DNA of 32,660 bases from Chromobacterium alticapitis (GTDB lineage: Bacteria > Pseudomonadota > Gammaproteobacteria > Burkholderiales > Chromobacteriaceae). The stretch lies in contig NZ_PQWB01000049.1 of the NCBI RefSeq assembly GCF_002924365.1, positions 37,200-69,859 on the forward strand, read 5' to 3'. The position numbers were made by a program, and so were the translations under genes. The notes under the pieces were generated by a model that was not told the origin of the DNA, searched no databases, and was given only the letters and a program-made list of their open reading frames with translations. Below are positions 23,064-32,073 of the stretch, in pieces (the first letter of the stretch is position 1; each line of letters begins with the position of its first letter).

Positions 23064-24046
23064 GTCGAACAAGCCGCCTGAGCCGCGGCGGCGCGCGGCA
23101 GGGCGCTGCGGCTGGCGACCAGATCGGCGGCGATGGAGACGGCGATCTCGGCCGGCGTGCGCGAGCCTATCGCCAGTCCCACCGGCCCGTGCAGCCGGTC
23201 CAGTTGCGCCGGCGTCAGGCCAAAGTGCTCGGCCAGCCGCGCCTTGCGCTTCAAAGTGGTGGTGGCGGAACCCAGCGCGCCCACATACAGGCAGGGCAGT
23301 TTTAGCGCTTCCATCAAGGCCAGGTCGTCCAGCTTCGGGTCATGCGTCACCGCCACCACGGCGGCCCGCTCGTCGCAATCGAAGGCCAGCACCAAGTCGT
23401 CCGGCATTTCCGTCGACAAGGGCGCGCCGGGCAAATCCCAGCCCTGGCGATACTCCTCCCGCGGCTCGCATACCGTCACTGCGTAGTCCAGCGTGACGGC
23501 GATCTGCGCCAGATAGCGCCCCAACTCCGACGCGCCTATGATCAGCAGCCGCCAGCGCGGGCCGAGCAAGGCGCGAAAGCCGTCCGCGTCCTCCTCGAAC
23601 TCGCCGGGCGGCCCGTCCGCGGAAAAATCAGCCGCGCCATCGCGGTAACAAACGCGCCGCCACACGGCCCGCCGCTCCCGCACCGCTTGCAACAAAGCGG
23701 AAAGCTGAGCGGGATCGGGATTCGGCTCCACCGCCACGCGCAGGCTGTTGCCGCAGGGCAACCGGTAGCGTTGCCTCTCCTCCACGCTGTCGCCGAAACT
23801 GCGCAAGCGCACCGCGCGCCCGCCGTCGAAAAAGCCGCCGCCGGCGATCTCTCGCCGCAAGTCGTCCTCCACGCAGCCGCCCGACACCGAGCCGAAAATC
23901 GCGCCGTCGTCGCGGATCAGCGCCATGGCGCCCGGCGGCCGCGGGCTGGCGCCGTAGGTGCCCAGCACCGTCAGCAGGGCGGCGCGGCGGCCGGACGCCA
24001 GCCAGGCCACGGCCTGGCTCAGCACTTCCTCATCATTGCCGCGCAT
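23060..24046 (-). CDS. xdhC: XdhC/CoxI family molybdenum hydroxylase maturation protein
   Basis: A 328-residue protein. The N-terminal XdhC-CoxI domain shows LLTVLGTYGASPRPPGAMAL (about 24-43) and SVSGGCVEDDLRREI. The C-terminal part is a Rossmann-like XdhC domain with LLIIGASELGRYLA, VAVTHDPKLDDLAL and YVGALGSATTTLKRK. The family binds molybdenum cofactor, promotes its sulfuration and delivers it to the apoenzyme. It follows the large subunit by 7 bases and overlaps the MocA-like gene by 4 bases, so it is dedicated to the hydroxylase encoded upstream. Confidence 0.9.
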   Translation of the reverse strand: MRGNDEEVLSQAVAWLASGRRAALLTVLGTYGASPRPPGAMALIRDDGAIFGSVSGGCVEDDLRREIAGGGFFDGGRAVRLRSFGDSVEERQRYRLPCGNSLRVAVEPNPDPAQLSALLQAVRERRAVWRRVCYRDGAADFSADGPPGEFEEDADGFRALLGPRWRLLIIGASELGRYLAQIAVTLDYAVTVCEPREEYRQGWDLPGAPLSTEMPDDLVLAFDCDERAAVVAVTHDPKLDDLALMEALKLPCLYVGALGSATTTLKRKARLAEHFGLTPAQLDRLHGPVGLAIGSRTPAEIAVSIAADLVASRSALPRAAAAQAACST

Positions 24047-24053
24047 CGCCGCC

Positions 24054-26225
24054 TCACACCGCGACGTAGCCGTGCCGGCTCAGCGGCAGCTCGCGCACGC
24101 GCTTGCCGCTGGCGGCGTGGATGGCATTGGCCAGCGCCGGGGCAACCGGCGGCACAGCCGGCTCGCCGGTGCCGCCGGGCGCTTCCTCGCTGGCGAGGAT
24201 GGACACCTCCACCTTAGGCGCCTGGTATAGGCGGACCACGGCATAGCTATCGAAATTCTTCTGTTCGACCTCGCCGTCCTTGAAGGTGATCTCGCCGGAC
24301 AGCGCCGCCGACAAGCCGAACATGATGGCGCCCTCCATCTGGGCCGCCACCTGGTCCGGATTGACCACCACCCCGCAATCCACCGCGCACCACACCTGCT
24401 CGACCTTCAACTCCTTGTCCTTGACCGATACCTGCACCACTTGGGCGATGTGGGAACCGAAGGAGCTGTGCACCGCCACGCCCAAGCCATGGCCCTTGGG
24501 CAGCTTGCGGCCCCAGCCGGCCATCCGCGCCGCCTCGCGCAGCACGGCTTGCTCGCGCGGCGACTTGGCCAGCAGCGCCAGGCGATAGGCCACCGGGTCT
24601 TGCCTGGCCAGCCGCGCCAGCTCGTCTATAAAGCTCTCCTTGGCGAAAGCGCTGTGTGAATGGCCCACCGAGCGCCACCACAGCACCGGCAAGGCGCTCT
24701 GCGGCGTGTGCAGGTCCAGCTGCACGGCAGGCAGCGCGTAGGGCATGTCGGCTGTGCCCTCCACCGACACCGCGTCTATGCCGTTCTTGACCATCATGGA
24801 CGCGAACGGCGTGCCGGCGATGATGGATTGGCCGACGCCGGTTTGCAGCCAGGCCACGGGCTTGCCGTCCTTGCCTATGCCGCCGCGCACCCTGTCCAGC
24901 CACATCGGCCGGTAATAGGCGCCGGCCAGATCGTCGTCTCGCGTCCATACCAGCTTGATGGGCGCGCCCTGGCCATGATGCTTGGCGACTTCCATCGCCT
25001 CCTTCAGCCAGTCCGCGCCTGTCGGCACCGCGCGCCGGCCGAAGCCCCCGCCAAGGAAGGTGGTATGCAGCGACACCTGCTCCGGCTTCAGCCCCGCCAT
25101 CGCCGCCGCCGTGCCGGCGTCTATGGTTTGCGACTGGGTGCCGCTCCAGATTTCGCAGCTGCCCGGTTTGAGCCAGACCACACAGTTGAGCGGCTCCATC
25201 GGCGCGTGCGCCAGATACGGCGCCTCGTACCAGGCCTCCAGTTTTTTGGCGGCATGGGCCAGCGCCGCCGCCGCATCGCCCTCGCTGCGATAGGCCTGGC
25301 CCGGCTTGGCCGCGCGCGCCCGGTAATCCGCGCGCAGCTTGGTCGAATCCAGCCCCGCGTTCGGACCCCGCTCCCACTGCACCTCCAGCAAGTCGCGCGC
25401 CTTCTTGGCCGGCCAGAAGCCGTCGGCCAACACCGCCACGCCGTTGCTGATGGCGAACACGTCCTTGACGCCGGGCACAGCCTTGGCCGCCTCGGCGTTG
25501 AAACGCTTGGGCTTGCCGCCATAGCTGGGGCAGCGCTTGACCAGCGCGGTCAGCATGCCGGGCAGGCGCACGTCCAGGGAAAACTGCGCGCGGCCGTCCA
25601 GCTTTTCCGGCCCGTCCAGCCGGTGCACGCGCGTGCCCAGCAGCTTCCAGCGATGGCGCGGCGTCAGCGCCACCGTGTCCGGCACCGGCAGTTTGGCCGC
25701 GGCCTCGGTCAGTTCGCCGTAGCCCAGGCTGGCGGCATTGGCCTGGTTGAACACCCGGCCGTTCTCGGCGCGGCATTGCGCGGCCGGCACGCCCCAGCGC
25801 TGCGCGGCGGCGGATATCAGCATGTCTCGCGCGGCGGCGCCTATCTTGCGGTACTGGTCGTAGCTGGACAGCGTGCTGGTGCTGCCGCCGGTGATCTGGA
25901 TATGGAAGGCCGTATGGACATAGATTGGGGCCGCCGGCGCGGATACCACGTTGACCTTGTTCCAGTCGCAGGCCAGTTCCTCGGCGATCAGCATGGCCAG
26001 CGAGGTATAGATGCCCTGGCCCATCTCGGATTTATTGCTGACGATGGTGACGCCGCCATCGCGCTCGATGCGCACGAAGGCATTGGGCGCGGGAATGGAC
26101 GGCTTTGCCTCCGCCGCCTCGGCGCGGCGCCCTCCCTCGTTCATCGCGAAGCCCAGGCACAAGGCGCCGCCCATCACGCCGCCGGCTTTGAGAAAGGCGC
26201 GGCGCGATATTCCGTTAGCAGTCAT
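24054..26225 (-). CDS. Molybdopterin-binding hydroxylase large subunit (isoquinoline 1-oxidoreductase beta / aldehyde oxidase type), Tat-exported
   Basis: A 723-residue protein with a twin-arginine signal (SRRAFLKAGG, residues 7-16, then a hydrophobic stretch), so the mature enzyme is periplasmic. Family motifs are SEMGQGIYTSLAMLIAEEL, TGGSTST, FLGGGFGRRAV and a late GTGEPAVPPVAPALANAIHA, the IorB-like molybdopterin subunit pattern. It oxidises an aldehyde or N-heterocycle with water as oxygen source; the substrate is unknown. It is preceded by the 2Fe-2S subunit (9-base gap) and followed by xdhC and mocA. No FAD subunit and no cytochrome subunit are present. Confidence 0.9.
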   Translation of the reverse strand: MTANGISRRAFLKAGGVMGGALCLGFAMNEGGRRAEAAEAKPSIPAPNAFVRIERDGGVTIVSNKSEMGQGIYTSLAMLIAEELACDWNKVNVVSAPAAPIYVHTAFHIQITGGSTSTLSSYDQYRKIGAAARDMLISAAAQRWGVPAAQCRAENGRVFNQANAASLGYGELTEAAAKLPVPDTVALTPRHRWKLLGTRVHRLDGPEKLDGRAQFSLDVRLPGMLTALVKRCPSYGGKPKRFNAEAAKAVPGVKDVFAISNGVAVLADGFWPAKKARDLLEVQWERGPNAGLDSTKLRADYRARAAKPGQAYRSEGDAAAALAHAAKKLEAWYEAPYLAHAPMEPLNCVVWLKPGSCEIWSGTQSQTIDAGTAAAMAGLKPEQVSLHTTFLGGGFGRRAVPTGADWLKEAMEVAKHHGQGAPIKLVWTRDDDLAGAYYRPMWLDRVRGGIGKDGKPVAWLQTGVGQSIIAGTPFASMMVKNGIDAVSVEGTADMPYALPAVQLDLHTPQSALPVLWWRSVGHSHSAFAKESFIDELARLARQDPVAYRLALLAKSPREQAVLREAARMAGWGRKLPKGHGLGVAVHSSFGSHIAQVVQVSVKDKELKVEQVWCAVDCGVVVNPDQVAAQMEGAIMFGLSAALSGEITFKDGEVEQKNFDSYAVVRLYQAPKVEVSILASEEAPGGTGEPAVPPVAPALANAIHAASGKRVRELPLSRHGYVAV

Positions 26226-26234
26226 GGCAGCCTC

Positions 26235-26687
26235 CTACAGCAGCTTGGCGGCGGCGTGGATGGCCGCGCGAATGCGGACATAGGTGCCGCAGCGGCACAG
26301 ATTGCCGCCCATGGCCTGGTCTATGTCCTGGTCTGTGGGATGCGGGTTGGCGCTGAGCAGGGCGGTGGCCGCCAGCACCTGTCCGCTCTGGCAGTAGCCG
26401 CACTGCACCACGTCCAGCGCCTGCCAGGCCTGCTTGACCGCTCGCCCCACCTTTTCGTCGTTGCCCTCGACAGTCGTGATGGCGTCGTCCGCCGCCAGCG
26501 TGGAAATAGGCGTCACGCAGGCGCGTATCGGCTGGCCGTTCTTCAGCACCGTGCAGGCGCCGCACAGCGCCGCGCCGCAGCCGAACTTGGTTCCGGTCAG
26601 ACCCAGCTCGTCGCGCAGCGCCCACAGCAGCGGCGTGTCCGGGCTGGAGTTGACCTCAACCGGCTTGCCGTTGATCGATAGTTTCAT
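26235..26687 (-). CDS. 2Fe-2S small subunit of molybdenum hydroxylase (IorA-like)
   Basis: A 150-residue protein with two iron-sulfur sites: a plant-ferredoxin type cluster at KFGCGAALCGACTVL with a fourth cysteine in PIRACV, and the C-terminal helical cluster QCGYCQSGQ plus GNLCRCGTY. It passes electrons from the molybdenum subunit to an acceptor. ATG 26687 has GGGAGAG 6 bases upstream. An upstream in-frame start (26717) gives a non-conserved ten-residue tail. With no Tat signal of its own it probably travels as a complex with the large subunit. It is first in the operon, behind a good promoter. Confidence 0.93.
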   Translation of the reverse strand: MKLSINGKPVEVNSSPDTPLLWALRDELGLTGTKFGCGAALCGACTVLKNGQPIRACVTPISTLAADDAITTVEGNDEKVGRAVKQAWQALDVVQCGYCQSGQVLAATALLSANPHPTDQDIDQAMGGNLCRCGTYVRIRAAIHAAAKLL

Positions 26688-26749
26688 TCCGCTCTCCCTA
26701 ATCCAGATTCCAACCATCCTCCGCGGCCAGCCGTCCGAGCCGTTGACTC

Positions 26750-26777
26750 AATATAGGCAGTCGCCGCGAGCTGGCAA
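26750..26777 (-). promoter_or_regulatory. Sigma-70-type promoter of the molybdenum hydroxylase operon
   Basis: On the minus strand -35 TTGCCA (26777-26772) and -10 TATATT (26755-26750) are separated by 16 bases; each matches 5 of 6 consensus bases. Transcription would begin near 26743, giving a leader of about 56 bases. No operator was recognised. Confidence 0.6.
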
Positions 26778-26794
26778 GCCTGTCCTCAAGCAGT

Positions 26795-28609
26795 TCAGAA
26801 TCGGCTCTGGACGCTCAAGGAGAACGTGCTGCGGTCCTGCAGCAGGTTGTAGTCGCCGCCGCCGGTCCGCACATAGCGCAGATCCAGCAGGCTGTTTTTG
26901 CTCCAGGCCAGCCCCAGCCCCATCGCCGCCGTATGGCGGCCGGCGGAAAACTGCCCGTCGTCGGAATAGCCCGACACATCCTGGGCATAGGACAGATAAG
27001 GCCGCCACTCCCAAGCGCCGGCGGATAGGCGATAGCGATTCTGGTACTTGAGCCGCCAGCCCCAGGCGGTGGCCGTGACGAAACCATCCAGCGCGCAGCT
27101 TGCCGCGCCGCTGGAACAAGCCGGGTAAGCCGCGCTGGGCGCCATGCCGAAGCCGAGTCGGCCGTAACGCATCACCGATGGGTCAGGCAACCCGCTGACC
27201 TGGCGCAACGCGAACTGGACTTCCAGTGTAGCCTGGCGTCCCAGCGGCTGCGGCAGGGGCCGGCTGGCGCTGGCCAGCCATTGCGACACCCGAAACTCGT
27301 CGTAGCCGCGCATGACTGCGCCGGAAGACAGATGATTCAAATAAGCCAACGGCCCGATGCCGGCCAATGCGCCGTTCAGGAAATCGGTGCCGTTCCAGGC
27401 CAACGCCCGCTTGGGCTGCAGGCTGTATTCCAGATACAGCCTGGCGCCGCCCCCGCTGTCGCGCGTCAGGTTGACGGCGAACAGCCGTCGGTTGGACAAA
27501 AAGGCTTCGCGGTATTCGCCGGCAGGCGCGATGGGCGCGCCGCCGGGGCCGGTCAGCACGATGCCCGGCCCGGTCTTCAAGACCTGGACCAAGGGGCTGC
27601 GGCTGGTGAAATCGGCGTAGAACAGGCCCAGCGCGCCGGCCTGGGGCAGCAGATAGCGCCAGCCCACGCCGTACTGGCCTTTGCTCGGCCGGATATCGTC
27701 GGCGCGGGCGATGTAGTCCAGCGGATTGGCGACCGATTGAGCATCGGTGGTCGATACCGGCTTTCTGTCCAGCAGCGTCAGCAGGCCGCCGTTCAGCGTC
27801 AGTTTGTCGCAACCGGGCTGGAGATAGTCGTTGATGGAATAGAAGGCGCCGCAGCCGGGATAGCCATTGGAGCGGAAGGCGAACTGGTAGAAGCCGTCCA
27901 CGCTGAGCCGGCCGCTCGCCTGCCATTGGCCGTACAGCGCCGGCGCCGGCGTGTTGGCGGAGTCCCCGGGCGCGCCGGCGCGCAGCGTCGCCGCGTAATC
28001 CACCGCGTTGACCTGCTGCAGCCCGCCGCCGTAGCTGGTGGGCGCGGCCCAGGGGATGATCTGCTGACCCAGCCGCCAGCGCAGCGGCCGCTGCGCCAGC
28101 GCTAAGCTGCCGAAAACATAGGCATCGCTCGCCACCACGTTGCCGAAGCGGCTGAGCGGCGCGAAGCCGGCGTCGCTCAGCGGGCCCGGCCGGTAACCGT
28201 TGGCCACGTTGCCGTGCGGCGCCGGCTCATCCGCCAGCGCCTGGTCATACCAGGCTTTTACGCTGAGCTGCGCGCCATGATCGCCCTGGGTCAAGCGCAG
28301 TTGCAAATAGGCGTCGACGCTGCGCGACACCGTGTCGCCCTTGCCGTAATTGAGATCGCCGTCGTTGCGGCTGGCCATGCCGGCGCCGCTGGTCAGGCCA
28401 GGAGAGGGAGGGTCTGCGCGCCAGACATTGCCGGCGCCGAGCGCGCCTTGCCACAAGGCTGTCCAGCCACCGTCCAGCGCATGCGCCACGCCATCCCCCA
28501 GGCCGCTGGGGCGATCGCCGGACACGATCTCGCCCGCGCGCGCGCCGCCGCACAGGCAAAGCAGCGCGGCCGCGCCATGCCGCAGAAGCCCCGCTCTCCA
28601 TGACCGCAT
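26795..28609 (-). CDS. DUF1302-type outer-membrane beta-barrel protein
   Basis: A 604-residue exported protein. Signal peptide residues 1-25 end at ARA before GEIVSG. The mature protein is rich in alternating aromatic and polar strands and glycine, with DGDLNYGKGD, RLGQQIIPWAAPTSYGGG and QYGVGWRYLLPQAG, the pattern of the DUF1302 family. The last residue is F (SVQSRF), as usual for outer-membrane barrels. Four cysteines in loop-like segments could form disulfides. Homologs often sit with DUF1329 and RND genes, absent here. Function is unknown; a porin-like or lipid-handling role is only a guess. GGGGGAGAGG precedes ATG 28609. Confidence 0.85.
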   Translation of the reverse strand: MRSWRAGLLRHGAAALLCLCGGARAGEIVSGDRPSGLGDGVAHALDGGWTALWQGALGAGNVWRADPPSPGLTSGAGMASRNDGDLNYGKGDTVSRSVDAYLQLRLTQGDHGAQLSVKAWYDQALADEPAPHGNVANGYRPGPLSDAGFAPLSRFGNVVASDAYVFGSLALAQRPLRWRLGQQIIPWAAPTSYGGGLQQVNAVDYAATLRAGAPGDSANTPAPALYGQWQASGRLSVDGFYQFAFRSNGYPGCGAFYSINDYLQPGCDKLTLNGGLLTLLDRKPVSTTDAQSVANPLDYIARADDIRPSKGQYGVGWRYLLPQAGALGLFYADFTSRSPLVQVLKTGPGIVLTGPGGAPIAPAGEYREAFLSNRRLFAVNLTRDSGGGARLYLEYSLQPKRALAWNGTDFLNGALAGIGPLAYLNHLSSGAVMRGYDEFRVSQWLASASRPLPQPLGRQATLEVQFALRQVSGLPDPSVMRYGRLGFGMAPSAAYPACSSGAASCALDGFVTATAWGWRLKYQNRYRLSAGAWEWRPYLSYAQDVSGYSDDGQFSAGRHTAAMGLGLAWSKNSLLDLRYVRTGGGDYNLLQDRSTFSLSVQSRF

Positions 28610-28672
28610 GCCTCTCCCCCTGGTTCAGGCGCTGGTCTCAAGATAGTCCAGCCGGCGGAGAAGGTCAGACGC

Positions 28673-29914
28673 TCAATCCGCTCCGCGCGTCAGGCAGCGC
28701 TGGTAGCGGCCGTCGACGCGGCGCGCGAACCATTCGGTGGTGAGCTTGTGGGTGAACTTGGGGCTGACCAGCACGATCTGCGGAATGATCTCGCGCGGCG
28801 CTTTGGAGCCGGCCAGCGCGAACACTTTTTGATACAGCGGCGTCTGGGCGAAGCCGGACAGCTTTTCCAGCTTGAGATCGCGCAGCATTTCGGCATCGCT
28901 CATCCCTATGCGGCCGGATATGGCCTGCAGCGCGCGCTGGGTGTCGCTCACCTCGCCGGACAAGTCGCGATTCATCTTGTTGTTGTACAGCATGATATCG
29001 CCATCCAGCGCCAGCTTGCGGCCAGACAGCCTGGCCACCGCCTGCTGGAAAGCGGCGTTGCGGCTGGCGTAGCGGCCGGCGTTGAAGTCGGCGAAGCGAT
29101 ACACCATGTCGTGGTAAGGCGCCGGATACTGCAGCAGGATGGCGGTGCCGAAGTAGACGCTGCCGCGGCGGGTGAACACCTCGTCGCGCAGGCTGGTGTA
29201 GCTATACGGATACGGCCAGGCGCGGACGTGGGTTTCGGCGAAGGCCACGCTGACCTGCATCGGGCCGCCGTCGCGTATCGGGTTCTTGTGTTCGAAAATG
29301 GTCTGGCCGAACGGCAGTTCGCGCACCATGTCCTCGTACAACGCGTTCATTTCGCGCTTGGTGCGCAGGGCGTCCACGCGCTGCTTGAAGGTGCGGCCGT
29401 CCGACGACTTCTTGCTCATCGCCGCGTCCACCACGAAGGACGGGATCAGATATTTCTGTCGCCGCTGCTCGATCTCGCCCCAAACGATCTTGGACAGATT
29501 GGGCACCACCGGATCCGGGCTGAAGCCGGACTCCTGCTCCGCCACCGCCAGCACCGCGCAGAAGAACTGCGGCGTGTATGGAATCTTCAAATGGCTGAAA
29601 GCGCCCATGATGTCGTCGCGCCAGCCCTTGCGGTCTGGAATGCCTTGCGGCAGCAGACGGTCCAGCAGCGCCCTGCCCTGGCTCTCCGCCAGGGCGGCGG
29701 GCGGCTGCGCCGGCTTGGCCACCGGCCGCGGCGGGATGGGCGAGACAACCGGCGCGGATGCCGGCTGCGCCGGCGGCGTCTCGACGGCGGGCGCCGACGC
29801 CGGCTCGATAGGCGCGGCTACCGGCGCGGAAGCGGGAGGGTTCTGGGGCGGCGTGGCGCAGGCGGCAAGCAGCAGACTGCCGGCCAGCAGGGTCAGACGG
29901 GCTTTCAACGGCAT
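28673..29914 (-). CDS. DUF1615 lipoprotein with lytic-transglycosylase-like motifs
   Basis: A 413-residue lipoprotein: lipobox LLAAC (C19) followed by a Pro/Ala-rich linker to about residue 75. The globular part matches DUF1615. It also shows, in order, EQESGF (E128), GGPMQV (216-221) and DFNAGRY (276-282). These correspond to the ES, GLMQ and YNAG motifs of SLT-type lytic transglycosylases, so a peptidoglycan-cleaving activity is plausible, with E128 catalytic (inference). ATG 29914 gives the correct lipoprotein N-terminus. A TTG at 29929 is an alternative. It is separated by 60 bases from the solute-binding protein gene upstream. Confidence 0.87.
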   Translation of the reverse strand: MPLKARLTLLAGSLLLAACATPPQNPPASAPVAAPIEPASAPAVETPPAQPASAPVVSPIPPRPVAKPAQPPAALAESQGRALLDRLLPQGIPDRKGWRDDIMGAFSHLKIPYTPQFFCAVLAVAEQESGFSPDPVVPNLSKIVWGEIEQRRQKYLIPSFVVDAAMSKKSSDGRTFKQRVDALRTKREMNALYEDMVRELPFGQTIFEHKNPIRDGGPMQVSVAFAETHVRAWPYPYSYTSLRDEVFTRRGSVYFGTAILLQYPAPYHDMVYRFADFNAGRYASRNAAFQQAVARLSGRKLALDGDIMLYNNKMNRDLSGEVSDTQRALQAISGRIGMSDAEMLRDLKLEKLSGFAQTPLYQKVFALAGSKAPREIIPQIVLVSPKFTHKLTTEWFARRVDGRYQRCLTRGAD

Positions 29915-29974
29915 CTCGCAAACAGGCAAAAACGAGAGTGTAGCCCAGAGCGGGCCCGCCGCGCATGCCGGCTG

Positions 29975-30676
29975 TCAACGCAAGGGGAATTTCTGGAAGC
30001 TGCCGTCCTTCTGCATGGCGGCGATCGCCCGGTTGAGGCTGGCCAGGATATCCGGCGAAACCTGGCTGTTGCAGGCGAAGGCGACATCGCTGCGCTCCAC
30101 CACCAGCGCCACGCGCGGCGGCGGCATGCCCAGCCGCCCCGCCACCGAGGCGAGGCCAACGTCCAGCATGCCCCACAAGTCCAGCCGGCCCAGCTGCAGC
30201 TTGCGCAGGCCGGTCAGATAATCCACGCTGTCCTCCGGCTCGAAGCCGAGCTGTCGCAAGCGCGACGCCACCATGCTGCCGCGCAGCGCGCCTACCCGCA
30301 GCTTCCTCGCCTGCTCCAGGCCGCTCCACTGCCGGTCATCGTCGCGTCTCGCCACCAGCACGATCTGGATAGACAAAATGGGCGCGCTCCACGTGAACTT
30401 CGGCCGCAAGTCCGGCAGCTGCGCGATGGGCATGCAGGCATCGGCCTGCTGCTGCGTCAGCAGCATGGCGCGCGCCTGCGGGTAGAACTCGAAATGAAAC
30501 GGCACGCCGGCGCGCCGCGACACCTCTCGCATCAGCTCGATGCCGCCGCCTTTCGCCATGCCGCCGCCGGGCTCCGGCTCCATGACGCCGGGCAGCGGCA
30601 CCAGCAGCAGGCGCAGCTCCGCCGCCGCGCATGGTTGCGCCAACATGCCCACCAGCGCCGCCATCAACCATTTCAT
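29975..30676 (-). CDS. Orphan periplasmic solute-binding protein, family 3 type
   Basis: A 233-residue exported protein. The signal peptide ends near CAAA (residue 19). The remainder has the SBP family 3 layout: GIELMREVSRRAGVPFHFEF near residue 45, YPQARAMLLTQQQADACMPI, LRVGALRGSMVASRLRQLGF and a final LNRAIAAMQKDGSFQKF. Such stand-alone proteins are common in betaproteobacteria and may bind amino acids or act as sensors. No permease or ATPase gene is adjacent. GGGAGAAGG lies 2-9 bases before ATG 30676. Confidence 0.85.
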   Translation of the reverse strand: MKWLMAALVGMLAQPCAAAELRLLLVPLPGVMEPEPGGGMAKGGGIELMREVSRRAGVPFHFEFYPQARAMLLTQQQADACMPIAQLPDLRPKFTWSAPILSIQIVLVARRDDDRQWSGLEQARKLRVGALRGSMVASRLRQLGFEPEDSVDYLTGLRKLQLGRLDLWGMLDVGLASVAGRLGMPPPRVALVVERSDVAFACNSQVSPDILASLNRAIAAMQKDGSFQKFPLR

Positions 30677-30714
30677 GCCTTCTCCCGCGCGCGTCCGCCA
30701 GGTTTCACGATAGC

Positions 30715-30738
30715 AAAACGGGAGGCCATCGCCTCCCG
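30715..30738 (-). terminator. Intrinsic terminator of the NSS transporter gene
   Basis: On the minus strand CGGGAGGC, four bases, GCCTCCCG is followed by TTTT (plus A's 30715-30718). It begins 16 bases after the transporter stop codon and lies before the solute-binding protein gene, so the two are separate units. Confidence 0.85.
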
Positions 30739-30753
30739 CCGCTCACCCGCGGA

Positions 30754-32073
30754 TCAGAAACCGCCGATCAGAATCCAGCCGATCAACGCCGGCGCCAGCG
30801 CCATGCAGAAACCGCGCAGCGCCGCCAGCGCACGCGGCGGGCAGACCGCCGCCAATTCGTCGCGCACCGCAGGCCAAGCCTTCCAGCCGACGAACAGCGC
30901 CAACAACAGCTCGCCCAACGGCATCAGCAGCTTGGAGGTGGCAAAGTCCAGCAAGTCGAAGACATTCATGCCGAACAGCTGGTAATCGCCCCATATGCCG
31001 AGCGACAGCGACGCCGGTATCCCCAACAGGAAAGCGGCGGCGGCCATGCCGCAGGCCGCCGCGCGGCGTGACAGGCCCAGTTCGTCGATGGCGAAGCTGG
31101 CGACCACCTCCAGCAGCGACACCGACGAAGTCAGCGCCGCCAGCAACAGCAGGCAGAAGAACATCACGGCGAACAGTTGGCCCAGCGGCAGATTGGCGAA
31201 CACCGCCGGCATGGTGATGAAGGTGAGGCCGGGACCGGCCGACGGGTCGAAACCGAAGGCGAACACGGCCGGCAACACCATCAGGCCGGCCAGGAAGCAG
31301 GTGGCCACCGTCAGCAGGATCACCCACAGCGCCGAGCCGAGCAGATTAGACTCCCGTCCGACATAAGAGCCGTAGGTGATCATGATGCCCAGGCCCAGCG
31401 ACAGCGAGAAAAAAGCTAGGCCCAACGCGTCCATCAGCATGGCGCCGCTGAGCTTGGAAAAGTCCGGCGCCACGAAATACGCCAGCCCGTCCAGCGCGCC
31501 CGGCAAGGACAGGCCCCGCGCGATCAACACCAGCATCAGCGCGAACAAGGCCGGCATCAGGAATTTGGACAGCGCCTCTATGCCCTTCTGCACGCCGCCG
31601 GCCACCGCAGCCAAGGTCAGCAAGGCAAAGCCGGCATGGTATAGCAGCGGCTGCGTGGGGTGGCTGATGAAGCCGCCGAAAATATCGCCCAAGGCTTTGG
31701 CGTCCGAGGTGAGAATGCCCCCCTCCAGCGACTTGCCGATGTAAGCGATGGTCCAGCCGCCCACTACGCTGTAGAAGGACAGGATCAGAAAGCACACCAG
31801 CACGCCCGTATAGCCTATCACCGGCCAGAAACCGCCGGCCAGCTTGCGGAATGCGCCTACCGCGCCCGCGCTGCTGGCGCGTCCCAACGCCATTTCCGCC
31901 AGCATCAGCGCCAGGCCCAGGGTCAGGCAGATGCCCAGGTAGACGAATAGAAAGGCGCCGCCGCCATTGATGGCGGCCACGTAGGGGAACTTCCAGATGG
32001 CGCCCAAGCCGATGGCAGAGCCGGCGGCAGCCAGGATGAAACCGAGGCGGGAGCCCCATTGAGATCGCGTCAT
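30754..32073 (-). CDS. Sodium-dependent transporter of the NSS/SNF family
   Basis: A 439-residue membrane protein with about 11-12 hydrophobic segments. The N-terminal sodium-site signature GSAIGLGAIWKFPY (about 18-31) and INGGGAFLFVYLG identify the neurotransmitter:sodium symporter family. The length matches the short bacterial branch (MhsT, TnaT). It imports an amino acid with Na+; the substrate is not readable. ATG 32073 is chosen because the family normally starts with MTRSQWGSRLGF-like sequence. The longer frame to 32166 adds a non-conserved tail. A GATAAT -10-like element lies at 32099-32104 with a poor -35. The leader is rich in GC hairpins. Confidence 0.93.
   Translation of the reverse strand: MTRSQWGSRLGFILAAAGSAIGLGAIWKFPYVAAINGGGAFLFVYLGICLTLGLALMLAEMALGRASSAGAVGAFRKLAGGFWPVIGYTGVLVCFLILSFYSVVGGWTIAYIGKSLEGGILTSDAKALGDIFGGFISHPTQPLLYHAGFALLTLAAVAGGVQKGIEALSKFLMPALFALMLVLIARGLSLPGALDGLAYFVAPDFSKLSGAMLMDALGLAFFSLSLGLGIMITYGSYVGRESNLLGSALWVILLTVATCFLAGLMVLPAVFAFGFDPSAGPGLTFITMPAVFANLPLGQLFAVMFFCLLLLAALTSSVSLLEVVASFAIDELGLSRRAAACGMAAAAFLLGIPASLSLGIWGDYQLFGMNVFDLLDFATSKLLMPLGELLLALFVGWKAWPAVRDELAAVCPPRALAALRGFCMALAPALIGWILIGGF

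Noticed and set aside
24660-26681. 673-codon plus-strand frame opposite the molybdenum hydroxylase genes
   Set aside because: Low-complexity Arg/His/Gly/Ala protein, antisense to two well-supported genes.
28748-30985. 745-codon plus-strand frame across the DUF1615 and solute-binding protein genes
   Set aside because: The longest shadow in this part; it spans two real genes and an intergenic gap and shows only GC-bias composition.
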